A stretch of 64,000 bases of DNA, taken from positions 3,437,404 to 3,501,403 of the forward strand of contig CM051029.1 in the NCBI GenBank assembly GCA_027627225.1, in the 5' to 3' direction. Below, in pieces: positions 1-12,842 of this stretch (the first letter of the stretch is position 1; every line of letters starts with the position of its first letter). Position numbers and translations under genes: made by a program. The notes under the pieces are model-generated. The model was not told where the DNA came from. It ran no database searches and saw nothing but the letters and a program-made list of their open reading frames with translations. This stretch comes from Congeria kusceri. Its lineage: Eukaryota > Mollusca > Bivalvia > Myida > Dreissenidae.

Positions 1-237
1 TGAAAACACTGAATGGCGGCCTAAATTGTATTCCTATTATAGACTTTTATAATTATTGGTATTATTTGATGTATTTGACAATTTCAATTCGATGTACCTG
101 TATGTCAATATGATGAAATATGTGCACTGAATTAATTCATAAATTTCAAAATTAACCTAACCACTGTGTTTCACATTTGATACATTGTTGGCTTCAGTGA
201 ACAGGTTTAGTTTTGTTTGTTTAATTGGATTTTTCAC

Positions 238-632
238 TGTTTTCCACAGTATTTCAGTTATATCACCGCGGTCAGTTAACCAACTAACACTTTTCCTGGG
301 TTAGCTGGTTTACCAGTACGTGTTCATCTGTATTCTCGCGGTACTTAACCTTAAGTATATATTTGGAGCCATAAGGTACAAATAAAATATTTCTTTCAAA
401 AGTATGCTAACCATTGAACCTTTTTACGAACATTACGACTAGAAATTATGTTTATTAGTATTCTTCATTAAATTATTCTGTTTGTCGATGTATACCATGC
501 CGCCATCTTGAAAAATTACTAAGTGCACATGCTTATGCCAGTAACTGACAACTGCCCTACTTGAATCAGAAGTAGGGGGAAATGGCCGTAGAAAGGATTT
601 CATAACCAATCCGCACACAGTTATGTTGCCAG
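238..632 (-). repeat. tRNA-SINE relic, split by a ~210-bp insertion
   Basis: The parts at about 238-319 and 530-632 align in order with the intact minus-strand SINE at 20,323-20,602, sharing the CAGTATTTCAGT tail side and the CAGTTGTCAGTTACT body. The stretch 320-529 is absent from that copy. The tRNA head is cut off near 632, next to a splice donor. The same split element is at about 36,138-36,529. Confidence 0.75.
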
Positions 633-654
633 GCCGAAGGTCGACCATCGTAAC

Positions 655-747
655 TTACCATCGATAAGAAATAACTCCACTTCCATTTTGTTCACAAAAC
701 AGACAATGACGTCACTGAGCGGAAAAATGTTCGCGCATGCGCATTGG
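655..747 (-). promoter_or_regulatory. Promoter-like cluster CCAAT/NRF1/CRE, copy 1
   Basis: On the minus strand this reads a CCAAT box (743-747), the palindrome GCGCATGCGC (NRF1-type, 733-742), TGACGTCA (CRE, 707-714), and then a strong donor GATG|GTAAGT with the exon side ending at 659. It is identical to the copy upstream of the fusion gene. Any gene it drives would start left of base 1. Motif identity is seen; promoter function is inferred. Confidence 0.6.
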
Positions 748-1000
748 ATTTTAAGTGTGTCGCTTCATAGGAAAAAAAGCGACAAAAAAAGAAAACGACA
801 CACTGGTGAAAAAAATAACCCGAGGTTAACGACGAATGGGGATACCCTATTTTTTCAATTTTATTTTGTGTTTCATGCAAAATTATGAAGAATAAAGGGT
901 ATTTATACTTTTGACAAGTGAGGACGTCCTCACTCTGCCACTGAGACCCCACTCGTTGCTGTGCATACCCATTGACGGCCTCAGTGTCCCGTACGTGCAA

Positions 1001-1002
<2 letters not shown>

Positions 1003-1066
<64 letters not shown>
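1003..1066. repeat. (CA)n microsatellite, duplication breakpoint 1
   Basis: A nearly pure CA run. Homology with the 35.9-kb copy stops here. Long poly-Cys/Val readings across it are artefacts. Confidence 0.97.
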
Positions 1067-1070
<4 letters not shown>

Positions 1071-1242
1071 TTGCATACGGTGTAGAGTGAGGACTCAAGT
1101 CGTAGGACCTCCAAATGGGTACACCACATTCCCGTGAAGTAATTTCGACGAAAATTGGTGAGAGCGCGTCTTTTGATACAAACAATATGAATTGATACTT
1201 ATTTTTTAATTTTTTTGTTTATTAAAGAGTTGGACATTTGAT

Positions 1243-1497
1243 ATGACATTGAGGACTTTGGACACACCGACTCGCACTGAGGACCCAAGCAGACTGAGGA
1301 CTAAGGACAGTGGGGACGCCACACACACGCACATTGAGGACTCCACCCACTTGAACACACTGACTCGCACTGAGGACTAAGGACAGTGGGGACGCCACAC
1401 ACACGCACATTGAGGACTCCACCCACTTGGACACACCGACTCACACTGAGGACTAAGGACAGTGGGGACGCCACACACACGCACATTGAGGACCCCC
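1243..1497. repeat. 76-bp tandem repeat, ~3 copies
   Basis: The motif GAGGACTAAGGACAG recurs at 1,296, 1,372 and 1,448, a 76-bp period. Each unit also carries CCACACACACGCACATTGAG and CACCCACTTG. The repeated peptides read from it on the minus strand are not evidence of a gene. Confidence 0.93.
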
Positions 1498-2114
1498 ACC
1501 CAATGACAGTTTAGAACAATACGCACCTTTAATTAAGAATATATTACATTTTATGATATTCATTTTAAAATATAGAATCTGAAATTTTTAGATTACGTAT
1601 AATGTATTAGAATGCTCCATTTATGTACATGCTTAAAAAGCTATGATGGTAACCATGTGCGACATATTCTACCTGCACGTTTTTAAACAGAAGCGTATTG
1701 AAACTGAAAAAAACGAAGATTATAAAAATAAAATGTATAATTGATAAGGTTTGATCACCTTATTTTGTTTTCGTCCCGAATATACATTGTTGTTGGGTAA
1801 TTTTATTTTATTCAAAGCACTCGGGACAATCCATGCACACCCAGCGTCTTCGTCCTCTCTTTGCCGTAGTTAACCGTAGCTTTCAAACGTTATGTTGATG
1901 CGGTGTCGAGCGTTGCGGCTGATTTCTGAGAGTTAGGCCAGAGTTTTTAATAAGTTGTTTAACGGAAGCGCCGAATCAAATTTGCCGAAAAGTGAAATAA
2001 AAATAAAAAGGGATTTTATATTTTATTTTTATGTTCTGCGCCGCTCTTTACAAAAGTACCGACCTGAAAAAAAGTACATAATACCTTAAGTTAACTTCCC
2101 GTTAAAACGTTGAA

Positions 2115-2592
2115 TGTTGTGGTCAATGATGCGGTCTATTTAAGGCAGGTGTGGTGCATGCTATGGTCGATTTCAGGCAGGTGGGCCGAACATTGAGGCC
2201 GATTTCAAACAAGTGAGATAGAGCTTTACGGCAGATTTCAGACAGGTGGGATCGAACGTTGCGGAAGATTTCAGGCAGCTGGAATCCAGTGTTGTTGTCG
2301 ATTTCATTCAGGTGGGATCGAGCGTTGCAACTGATTTCAGACATGTAAGATCGAGCGTTTCGGCAGTTTTCAGGCAGGTGGGATCGAGCGTTGCGGCCTA
2401 TTTCATGGAAGTGGGATAAGCGTTGTGGCCGATTTCAGATAAGTGGAATCGAACTTTGCGGCCCATTTCAAAAAGGTGGGATCGAGCGTTGCTGTCGATT
2501 TCAGGCAGGTGGAATCGAGCGGCGCGGCATATTTCAGACAGGTGGTATCGAGCGCTCTTTTGCGGCCGATATCAGGCAGGTGGGCTCGAGAT
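2115..2592. repeat. 33-bp minisatellite, ~14 copies
   Basis: Degenerate 33-bp units around GATTTCAGGCAGGTGGGATC followed by GAGCGTTGCGGCC. Since 33 is a multiple of three, several frames stay open and give 11-residue repeats on both strands. There is no start or splice context, so I read it as non-coding. Confidence 0.93.
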
Positions 2593-2599
2593 GGCGATA

Positions 2600-5500
2600 G
2601 CAAATTGTTGGACTACCATGCGATTCACTGATTATATCATTCTTTGTGGAATTTATATTGCGACAGAGACCAATGTGTTTTTTAATACATATTTATAGGT
2701 TTGTTTTAATATATAGATTAAAAAAAACAAAAAACAAAAAACAATTAAGCGAATTAATATCTTTTACAAGACGCGGAACGTGGCATGGCTAATAATAGAC
2801 GCTTGAAACGCATACGTAAATAACGGTATTTGATCTTTGGTCTGCTAAGAATAGAATGGAACAGAACAGCTTATTATATTTTCAAGTGCGTGCACACCGT
2901 CTTCATCACATAATATAATACAACAAACATAACATAGCGTAGTGCTGGAGAAATATACATACTTTCCAATCGTATACATGCTCGAAAAAAAAGTAATTAA
3001 AGGATGAACATCGTTTTAATAATTAACGCAATTTGGTACATTTTTAACTTTTAAAGCTGATAAGGCTCCGAAGATTAAAGGCATCTGTTTTATTAGTTGA
3101 GGTCAAGAGCGGTGTAAATGTAAAGACAGAAGGCTCTACATAGAAAACTATTAAATATATAAATATATTCCGGATAATAGTATAGCAATTGCAAATAATG
3201 ACAAAATGATATACGTCAACAGTTTAGTTACAAAGTCTACATTATCCGTTTCTTGGAATTCAGTTATATCCGAGTTGAAGTCCCTTTATCAAATATGAGT
3301 CTACACATAAAAAAATGAACAATGAGATTTGGTTAAACTTAGAAATAAAGGTTCGTCATTATGTGATGATTTTCCATTTACAGACACAACGTTGAGCTAT
3401 TTTCTATTTTCTCTAAAAAAGCGTCTATAATTCGCAAATGCACGAACAGTTAGCAGCTTTCTAATGTCTGATGCCCGATTAAACTGTCCGACAGCAAAAG
3501 AAAGCGAAGTACGGAAGTAAGGTTTGAAAAAAAAATAGCTTTAGCTTACTCATTAATATACTTTTCGTCGTTAGTACTTTGTGTAACTGCACATGCGAGT
3601 AAATGTCTATAACATGATTATGTCGGATCGGAATCGGTTTGTGTATAAAACTTACGTAACATTCGTTTCTTGTACACTTAGTCGCACCATTTAAATCTCT
3701 GTTGCTCCATTAGCATTGATTTTTAAAACATTTGAATGAATTTTGTGCTATAAGCAGACTGTTAACTTCTAGATCGAGTAGAAGTCCGGAATAAATAAAT
3801 TCATACATAATAGTATAAACATTAAAATCATATTATATTTATGTTATTAATTAGAAATCTTGTTAATTTATATTCATGATATTTGCCTTGTTATTGGGCT
3901 GAAGACTGCTGCATTAGTCTGAAGTCGTAGGATGTCTAAAGTCCAACAACAAGTCAAATATGAATTCAACATATTAATGAGAATTTTATTATTTGACTTT
4001 ATAATAGTATTCATCATATTTCAGTTTAAACAGCATCAAAAACAATTATTTCGATTTATATTAACTTTTGTTCGTCAGCTTTCAGTTTCAAAATTCCATG
4101 CAAGCTCTAGCCTATGGTCAATACATTTTCTGAAAGTGGAAAACGACAACAATATGTCAAATAAAATAAATAACAATGAAACGTATCAATCCCTGAGTCA
4201 AACTTTCACTTTCAGTTTAAAACCCGCGCTCCTTAGTTTTTAGCTGAATCCTTTCTTTTCATTGTGAAGATGGTCTCGATGAGTTGACAGAGCAAACGCT
4301 CCGCTAACTCGTCGATTATATTTCCTTTCTTGTGTGCATCTAATCCAAATATTAAAGAATAATTTAATTAATAAATATATAAATATTTTTTCAGAATAGA
4401 TCTAATTTTATGAAATTCATAAACATAAGGGCCTTCTATTGATAGAGGTATGACCACAGGAATTGGGCGCGGGGCCAAGTCACTATCCCCCTATCCCCCC
4501 ACCACTACTACACCCCCCCCCTTGTGAAAAAAAATGTAATAAATTGTGAGTTGTGAGATTTACTGGCAAGTTTCACTTTGTATTAGGCAAGCCCACTAAC
4601 GAGATTCTCGTCTAATATTACTTACCAAGCCTCAAAACAAAAGCATGCCGTTGTTTAAAAATCTTATGGAGTTTGCATGGGCAACACGAGGCTATAGTTC
4701 GGGAACCCTGCGACAGCCGCTGGTCTGCCGCACGTCTGGAGAAACTTATGAAATAATGCGATTGATGTCCATCTAACGTATATTGATTTACTTTTGTTGA
4801 AACAACAAAACACCAATTACACATATAATGACATAATCGACGCAAGTGTTTCGCAAACTGTGTCATTTAAAGTCTTTTGCACCGATACTTTTTGTGCGCA
4901 GCATGACAATATGACACGTGACATACGAAACACCGTGCGTGCTTCCGCCATGTTACTACGACGCTACAAACGTTGGACGTCAGAATGTTGACGCACGATG
5001 AGGGGCTGACGCACTGCCGCCCAATAAACTACCGTAGTTGCCTGCTTTCCGACCGACGAGTCAAACCTCTCTGTCCGCATCGTGTGTTTCCGTATCCGAT
5101 AAATAGTGTGCTTTTCCATTCCTACATCTGCCTCATACGTTAAAACCGTATGGGTAAACAAAACGAGCAGCGTGCATTTTTTCCTCTCTCAGACGCACAC
5201 GATGAAATACCCAATTATATATTAACTATTTTGATTAAAAGATACTTATATGGGTATGACCAACACAATTATTGTGTGTTTTAAAAGAAAGAAGGTGAAT
5301 GACATTACAGTACAGTGTTCCCATTTTTAATATTCTACTTCTTGAAACAGCATTTAAAACTGAAAAAAAAAAAAAATGAAACTATAAAATTACAAGTGCT
5401 AATAACGCTGGAATACCTAAAAACGTGTCACCGAGGATAAAGGCATGGAATAGTGCATGCGTTTACTGAAGCGTAGACGAAACAGGTAGAAGGCTTATGC

Positions 5501-8035
5501 AATGTACTGACACAAAGATGGCAGTTTATGACTAATAAAAATGCACGAATGCCGTAATGACACGAAATGCATTCGGCTTTAAGTAAGCAAGCTCATCATG
5601 CGATATGGATATATGTTTGTTTTGTCAAAGATTTAAATCAGAAATAAAAGACTTTTTGGTTACAAATTATTATATATTATTATATAATATATAAGCTTCG
5701 GGGTCAGCAAGTGCCCGCAATGGAATGTCGGATATATGCCATCTCGTCAAATTTTAGTCAGACGGACATATCCCCTCCAGTGCGTATGCCCACCCGGACA
5801 TATGCCGCTAATTTAACAACGCGGACTTTGTCCGTCCAAAATGGAATGTTGGACATATCCCCGCACGAAAATATGTCCTCCCTCTGTGCCCCCGTTAAAT
5901 CCTGGCATACCTCAGCTAGAAACAACGTTTTTGCATTTCATAATGCATACTTAATGCATTAAGAGAGTCATTAATAACATATGCTTTAACATGCAATTTA
6001 TTTTAATTTCTCTGGTAATGGTATTATGTTTTAGTCTGAAATATGTGTATATAATATAAATTTAATAACAAACAGCATTAGCTCATCGAGTTAAGAAATA
6101 TTACTAAATTGTTTTGCTGAATGAAATAATATGTAATTAGTTCAGTTGATTATTATATAATTATATAAATTAGAAATGCATATTAGATACTTTTTATATT
6201 TTATATCGTCATGAAATAAAGATTCTTGTATCTTCGAACTTGTATGTTTCGTACACATGGTTCAATGCTCAAGCGTTCCATTGGTTCACATGTACCAGAA
6301 ATATTGGTTATTGTAATTTATCAGTAGTTTACAGTACTGGTTCTTGTACAGACAATGCCCGATAAGCAGGCGATTACTGTATTACTAGGTCGGCGCTTTT
6401 CCGGACGCATGCCGTCTACATGGTATTGGTGTCGATCGCTGTTGAAATAGTGAATGTTTTTAAACTTGAATTATTAATTACCAATCCAAGACAATGCCTT
6501 TCGTCTACGGTGCTCGGTCGATGTGATTCCGATCGTTTTGTCTTCTGAATTCAACGTTAAAAGATGCGATTTATATGAATCGCAATTGTACGGAAATACG
6601 TGTGAAAAGTAAACGACCATACTAATTGCCGACTGGTCAATAGTATCACACTTATTTGACGGGCAGCAACCCTCCGTTGTTTCTTATAATACAGCTGTGA
6701 ACGTGGATGTTACGACAGTGCTGCAAACATTTTTAAAGGGCCAACTGCATTAGGTGAATTCATTATTTATAGACATTAAAACGTGTAATTTCCTTGAAAC
6801 AAATGCCCCAAAGATTATTATATTCATTTTCACCGCAACACTATTTATTTGAGCAAGAAACAACGTCTTTGAATTTTGTGATGCATTTTTAATGCATTCG
6901 ATTAAGCCATTCCAGTGCGCACATGAACTTCAATAAGCGACCTATATAGCAGTCAATTGTTATTGCTTCCGGCAACGTCATAGGTTGACAGTCATACAGA
7001 CTCACGCGTGTGCACGTGGAGGTTACACGTTCAATGAATAGTAACTTTAAGCGTTGTATAGGTTGCTGTGGTAACAAATAAACAACGTGATAAGTATGTG
7101 TAAGCGAATTTCGAATGCCCTTACCTGTTTTCCATTACAAATGTAATTAATGGATTTCCCTGCAATTGTGTCTACTATGATGTGTACTCGGATCTATCTG
7201 TGAACATGTGGTAATTGTGTAAGAACAAACCCAAGAATAATGCTTACAGCAGTTTCATTTCTTGCCTAATTTTTCTTGGCTGTAACAAAAAAGTAAACAT
7301 GCGCGACGATTTATCAATTCGGGTTGTGACCTTCGCTGTGACTGTCAACTCCAGCCCCACCCCACATCCGCCATCCAGGTCACGTAAAATCTTTGTTTAT
7401 AGACCTTTCTTTCATTCGTGCAAACCACTTTATAAACCTTTCGTACACATTTGTTAGCAGAAAAAAATAATCTAAACTATCTACGTAGTATGCATTAGTA
7501 CAAAAGAACAAATGCCAATATGTCGGGCGGTCTTCTTATTGTCGGACGGCGGCGGGTTACCAACTTTCCAATCACCAGATCCATTGATCAATACACTTAA
7601 GTTGCAGTCATTTACAATCATTTGCTGCGACCGTCCTATGCAAATATCTTGAGCTCACCTAAACTGTTCGGAGAACGTTTTAGCTGGTCTGTGTTCAGAC
7701 GGCGATCAATAACCGTCTGGTCGCATACAATATGCAAGATGTCGACAATAAATTTGTGAATTGTTTGTCGGCTAATAGTTGAAGACCGACTTACCTAGTT
7801 TTCAAAACATCTTTAATGAAGGGGGAAGGGGGACCGCTAATATTTTTATTGTCTATAGTTTACATGTGTCAAAATGATTTAGTTTCTCCCCTAATGCTGT
7901 CTCAACACATTTTTGTTTTTCCAATGACTTTATTTATTCAATTGATAACGTTCATTGACAATTCTTCAAATGTGTTGTACTATAATCCCTTAAATACGAT
8001 TCGCATTTTAACATGCTATTACCAAACACTGACGC
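2600..8035. other. AT-rich stretch without recognised genes
   Basis: Open frames here (for example 3,932-4,243 and 5,711-5,962) show no domain, no splice-framed exon and no compositional contrast. There is a C-rich patch at about 4,485-4,525 and a locally repetitive patch with repeated GGACATAT near 5,725-5,880. I see nothing else to annotate. Confidence 0.6.
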
Positions 8036-8039
8036 GTTG

Positions 8040-8222
8040 AAGAAGGCGAATAAGCAGGAACTATGTGAGAACATGTGAGAAGTGTGCGAATAAGGGAAGG
8101 ACGTTGTGTGAACAAGTTAGGATAGTGTGTGAACAAGTGAGGAAAGTATGTGATTAAGGCACAGAGTGAAAACCCGAAGGGAAAGTGTGAACAAGGGGAA
8201 CAGAGTGCGCAATGTAAGACAG
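8040..8222 (+). repeat. Degenerate minisatellite related to the 17.7-18.3 kb array
   Basis: It contains GTGTGTGAACAAGT twice and several diverged copies (GTGCGAATAAG, GTGTGAACAAG). This is the same core as the clean 21-bp array in the fusion gene's intron, but decayed. Confidence 0.6.
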
Positions 8223-10985
8223 TCGATTATTCATGTTCGTTGCTGTTCAATAGTTCCGGTTAGGTACATAACTTGAGAAAGACATTGAAAATGTTATTTC
8301 TTCTTTGTGTGCTTTGGTTTTAGTCAGAAGACTATTGTGAACGTTGGTTGATAACAGTTTGATAAAATTTAAACCAGTCGTCGATAATAATACCGCGAAT
8401 GAATCAGCCACACTATTTATTTCATTTAGTGTTATAAAATATATATAATGATGTATAATTAATGCGACATAATCATAATACATAATTTTTGTCATCACAT
8501 TTGAAGAACTTTAAGGTGTACACTGACAGCGACGCTATAAATTGTACATGTCAATCAGCTGATCATAAAATAAAATTAAAAGCAAAACAATTGTATTTAA
8601 TTCAGATTTAATTGTCTATAGTCCATGCATATATACATACACTGCATGAAACGAAAGAAACAATACATTCTCTTCATCATACAATTTTAGCATGAAAACC
8701 AATACTAAATTTTCTGTAGTTTTATTCGATTTTACAAACATTTGCTTTTGGACTTATATGGAACTATTTTTGAATTCAAACACAGATCTCTTTCGCCAGC
8801 ATAATTTCTGAAACAAGAATTAACATATGATACATGCATATTTAGTTCTATTTGAGTAAAAGTTACCTTGACCCAACTGGCCAAAATTACAAGCTAGGTT
8901 AACATGTAAGCTAACTACACACACAATTTAAGTGCAGTTTCAATATTCAACAACACATTATTGTGTGGAAACTTTTTTACTAATGTTAGTAAGGAACATT
9001 GACGATGACACAACTGGCCTCAAATGCAATCTCAAGTTGAGTAATAAATACACAAATAATTCCAACACAATGCCTCTATCCTACCTCAAGATATTGAGTG
9101 GGAACAGTTTTTCTGTTTTCATTTAGTGACCTGGACCTTCAACTGACTTGCCCCAAATTTCCCAAGCTAAGTCGCCATGAAGTCTTGCAGTTTCATCAAG
9201 ATTTGTCCATACAAACCTAAGTTAATGACCGGATCCCCCCCCCCACCTACCAACCATCACTAATCTAAGAGCCAGGATTTGCAATTTTCTTTAAAACCAG
9301 GTAAAATATCGTTTTGTGTTTCTCAAAACTTTTATAACTATCAAGTTGGTTATTTCACAACGGGGCCAAATTCTACATGTGTAGATAAACATTGCTTGTT
9401 TAATTTCATAAGGGCAATCCTGCCATATTTTACCCGTATGTTAACTTATGTTATTCACCGGAAACCACTTGTTTGACAACGCCTGCCCGCCCGCCATACC
9501 TCAATCTAATAACCAGGATTCGTTGAAAACCTGGTTAAAAATACTGTCATTTATACATGGTACACACAATTATTTACAAAATACCATCATTTATAAATGC
9601 ACAATATTACTAATACTACGGCCTTATCAGCATACAAACCAGCAATTTTATTAGTGACTGAAACTTTAGATCTGGTTTATGCATCATGTGACATGCTGTT
9701 AATATATTTTACAATTGCTGAATGACAGTTCATAGCCATGTTACAAGAGGAACTGTAAAATGACAAATCAGAAAAGAATTGTACCTAAACAAACACACAA
9801 ATGAACAAGTTTTTACAACATAAATTATGTCACAACATTGTTTTGACAACATGGCAACCAATGCAAAAAATCCTTACCAGCCAAAACTACTATAGTTATA
9901 ACAAAATAAATGAATAGCACTATTTCATGATATGACAAAAACAATGCTTTGACAGTATTGCAAGAAATGCAGCATCCCGTTAAAGTTGGAATATCAATAA
10001 CCAAACTATAATATAGTGGCAACAAAATAAGGAACTGGGAATGTGCAATTTTAAAATAAACTGTTCTTATGTACTCTGTCTACCAATTCTAAACTTTGTC
10101 AAAACATTTTGATGGATAGCACAAACCAACATCAGTTTTTCTGCGCATGCGCTTAACACGGTTTACGTAGAAATTAATTTACTGGGGGCTTATTTTATTT
10201 CTTAAATGCATTATTATATCCGTTTGCATCAGTGTAGTTACTAGACATATGAACATCTTCAAACGAAGGATGCTACTTTACAACAGTGATGTAATTACAA
10301 AATTGCATGTCAGATTTTATTGATATTCCAACTTTAATACAAGTGAAAACATAATATTACATAACAGTCTTTATTCGGCATTAATAGCCCATTGCATACT
10401 TATAGCCTGAATAGATGTACAACATTGGCGTGTGTAAGTATAGAAACATGGTGCAATCTGAGAAGGGTTAACAAATGACAGTGCAAACAACAATTGCATG
10501 AAAACAGTGAAAAAAAATATACAATTCTATTTAAAGAGCCTGTTTATACAAACTCCAAATGTTCTTTTTTCCTTTTCTGTGATTCATTACGATGTCTAAT
10601 AATTATCTGAGATTGTAATTGAAATTTTTTCAGACTTGCCAAATACAACATCTTTCAAAATGTGTGAAGTACTAATATTTTCATAATAACTTGCATGTAT
10701 TAATACTTCTAACAGTTTTGTTTTTAAAAAGTCAAATTTTCATCACAAAATTAATAGTAAATGTATTATACTTGTTTTTTTTTATAACAATGACTACCAC
10801 TGTTCAATTTTCATTCCAGACCAAATTTTTATGCAGAAACATTTATAGATCTTGTGACAGTAGTGACTAATACAACCCGATGCCGCATGTCGAAATACGT
10901 AGAAAGTTGTAATAATTAGGTTATACAAATTCTAACTAATTGTACGAAGAGCTTCACCTGTTGGATGCTGACTAAACTCTAAATT
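8222..10985. other. No gene recognised
   Basis: AT-rich sequence. The part at about 8,860-9,560 has phrases common to bivalve dispersed repeats (ATTGAGTGGGAA, GTGACCTGGACC, and an ACC-rich strip near 9,230-9,260). There is no convincing exon. Confidence 0.5.
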
Positions 10986-12605
10986 AACACAAGAGGGCCA
11001 TAGACCCTAGGTTGCTCACCTGAGACTTCGGGGAACTGAACTGTTCTGAGCAACTTTTGTGATGTTTCAGAAACCAATTTCGATCTTGGCTGAGATATCA
11101 TTAGAACAAATGTTCTGAGCAAGTTTCATGAAGATTGGACAAAAATGCGAATTCGAGAGTGTTCACAATGTTTCACTTTAGCCATATAAGGAAACTTGCA
11201 CCCCCTGGTGGACATGTTTTCAACTGACCGCAACCATTTTCATACTCGGAATAGATATTATTAAAACAAGTTACCCCCAGGGTGGGGCCAGTTTGACCCC
11301 AGAGGAATGATTTGAACAAACTTGGTAGAGGACCACCATACGATGTTACATGCCAAATTTCAAATGTATGGGTTGTGCGTTTCAGAGATTTTTCAAGTTT
11401 AAGTATATACATATAAGGGAAACAAGTAACCCCCAGGGCGGGGCCAGTTTTGACCCCAGTGGCATGATTTGAACAAACTTGAAAGAGACCCACAATATGC
11501 TGTTACATGCCAAATACCAATCCTCTGGGCCTTGCGGTTTCAGAGAAGATTTTTGAAGTTTTCACTATACACGTATAACAGAAATAAGATAGCCCCAGGG
11601 TGGGGCAAATTTTAACTCCAGGGGTATGATTTGAACAAACTTGGTAGAGGACCACCATATGATGTTACATGCCAAATATTACACCTCTAGGCTTTGTCCT
11701 TTTAGAGAAGATTTGTGAAGTTTTGACTATATACATATATGTGAAATAAGATAGCCCCAGGGCGGGGCAAATTTTATGATTTGAACAAACTTGGTAGAGG
11801 ACCACCAACCATGTTTGACACCAAGTATTAAAAACTGACCCTTGTGGTTTCAGAGATTTTTAAAGTTGTTTACTATATAAGTCTATATAAATCTTGTGAC
11901 CCCTAGGCGAGGCCAGTTTTGACCCCAGAGGCATGATTTGAACAAACTTGGTAGAGAACCACAATACAATGTTACATGCCAAAAACCAAACCTCTTGGCC
12001 TTGCGGTTTCAGAGAAGATTTTTTAAAGTTTTCACTATATACATATAAAGAAATCAGGTCACCCCCAGGGCGGGGCCAATTTTGACCCCAGGAGCATTAT
12101 TTGAAAACACTTTGTAGAGGACCACTATATGATATTACACACCAAATAATAAACCCCTGGCCCTTGCGGTTTCATAGAAGAAGATTTTTAAAGTCATTTA
12201 CTATAGAAGTCTATATAAATCATGTGACCCCTGGGACATGGCCAGTGACCCCAGGTGCATGATTTGAACAAACTTAGTAGAGGACCACTAGACAATGTTA
12301 CACACCAAATATTAAACTCCTGACCGTTTTGGTTTCAAAGAAGATTTTTTTAAGTTTTCATTTTTTAAATCTTTTTAAGCTCTGGTGACCTACATATGGA
12401 ATGGACTATAGCGATTTGAACAACGTGGAAAGAGGGTCACCCAAGGAATATTCCTGTGAAGTTCATTCATTAAAATCTGTCAACGGGTTAAGGAGGAGAA
12501 GTCGTTTGAAGAAAAAGCTAACGCACGGACGCACTGATGTACGGCGGATAAAACGGTATCCTAAAAGCTCCCCATGAGCACTATGTGCTCAGGTGAGCTA
12601 AAAAA
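10986..12605 (+). mobile_element. Dispersed repeat family A, copy 1
   Basis: The left end is AAGAGGGCCATAGACCCTAGG followed by GCTCACCTGA. The right end is the 17-nt hairpin TGAGCACTATGTGCTCA (12,575-12,591) followed by GGTGAGCTAA. Left GCTCACCTGA and right TCAGGTGAGC are exact inverse complements. Inside are about seven ~155-bp tandem units carrying CAGGGCGGGGCCA and GGTAGAGGACCACCA. A 3' hairpin a few bases before CTAA resembles a non-autonomous Helitron end, but the complementary ends argue otherwise, so the class is open. It ends about 30 bp beyond the fusion gene's stop codon. Confidence 0.8.
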
Positions 12606-12630
12606 TCGGACAGGAGGTATGGACAGACAT

Positions 12631-12842
12631 TCATTTCCTTCTATTCAATGTTGTTCTAACAAATCCTTTTACCATTGTCCACGTTCTGTTCTTTAAACAT
12701 TGATTCTTCTTTATTACTTGTTCACATTCAGACTTGGAGGGCAATGTTCCCAAATTTAAACATTTACGTAATTCATTTTTCACACAATTTTTCTCCTCCT
12801 CTCTCCACGGGGTTCTTAGCCCTTTCTTTGGGAAGTTTTTGC
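12631..12842 (-). CDS. Fusion gene: terminal Myb/SANT-like exon
   Basis: Acceptor AATTTTAG, then 69 residues to TGA. RTPWREEEKNCVKNEL forms a first helix with Trp1334, CEQVIKKNQCLKNR a second, and TWTMVKGFVRTTLNRRK a third with the recognition-helix Trp. The basic end fits DNA binding. The joining codon TGC is completed from the preceding exon (T|GC). Similar C-termini follow the recombinase domain in the related animal families, which supports the join. The 3' UTR runs into family A repeat within about 30 bp. Confidence 0.82.

Larger units (their letters stand above)
1..1066. repeat. Duplicated block, copy 1 (pairs with 35,901-36,998)
   Basis: The first base of the window matches base 35,901, and the match runs without a break to the (CA)n tract. 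By eye the copies differ by a 3-bp indel plus an adjacent substitution near 613-621, one substitution near 937, and CA length. The true left edge is outside the window. The block contains a SINE relic, a promoter-like cluster and a splice donor, so it looks like the 5' end of another copy of the fusion gene. It could also be an assembly artefact, such as a retained haplotype. Confidence 0.93.

Noticed and set aside
692..1185. Poly-Cys/Val frames through the CA tract
   Set aside because: These are dinucleotide-repeat readings; the flanking parts show no domain or splice support.
1222..1486. Repetitive minus-strand frames with CVASPLSLVLS
   Set aside because: They are created by the 76-bp tandem repeat, whose period changes frame between units.
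3932..4243. 103-codon plus-strand frame with a hydrophobic stretch
   Set aside because: AT-rich sequence gives Phe/Ile/Leu by composition; no homologous motif or exon signals.
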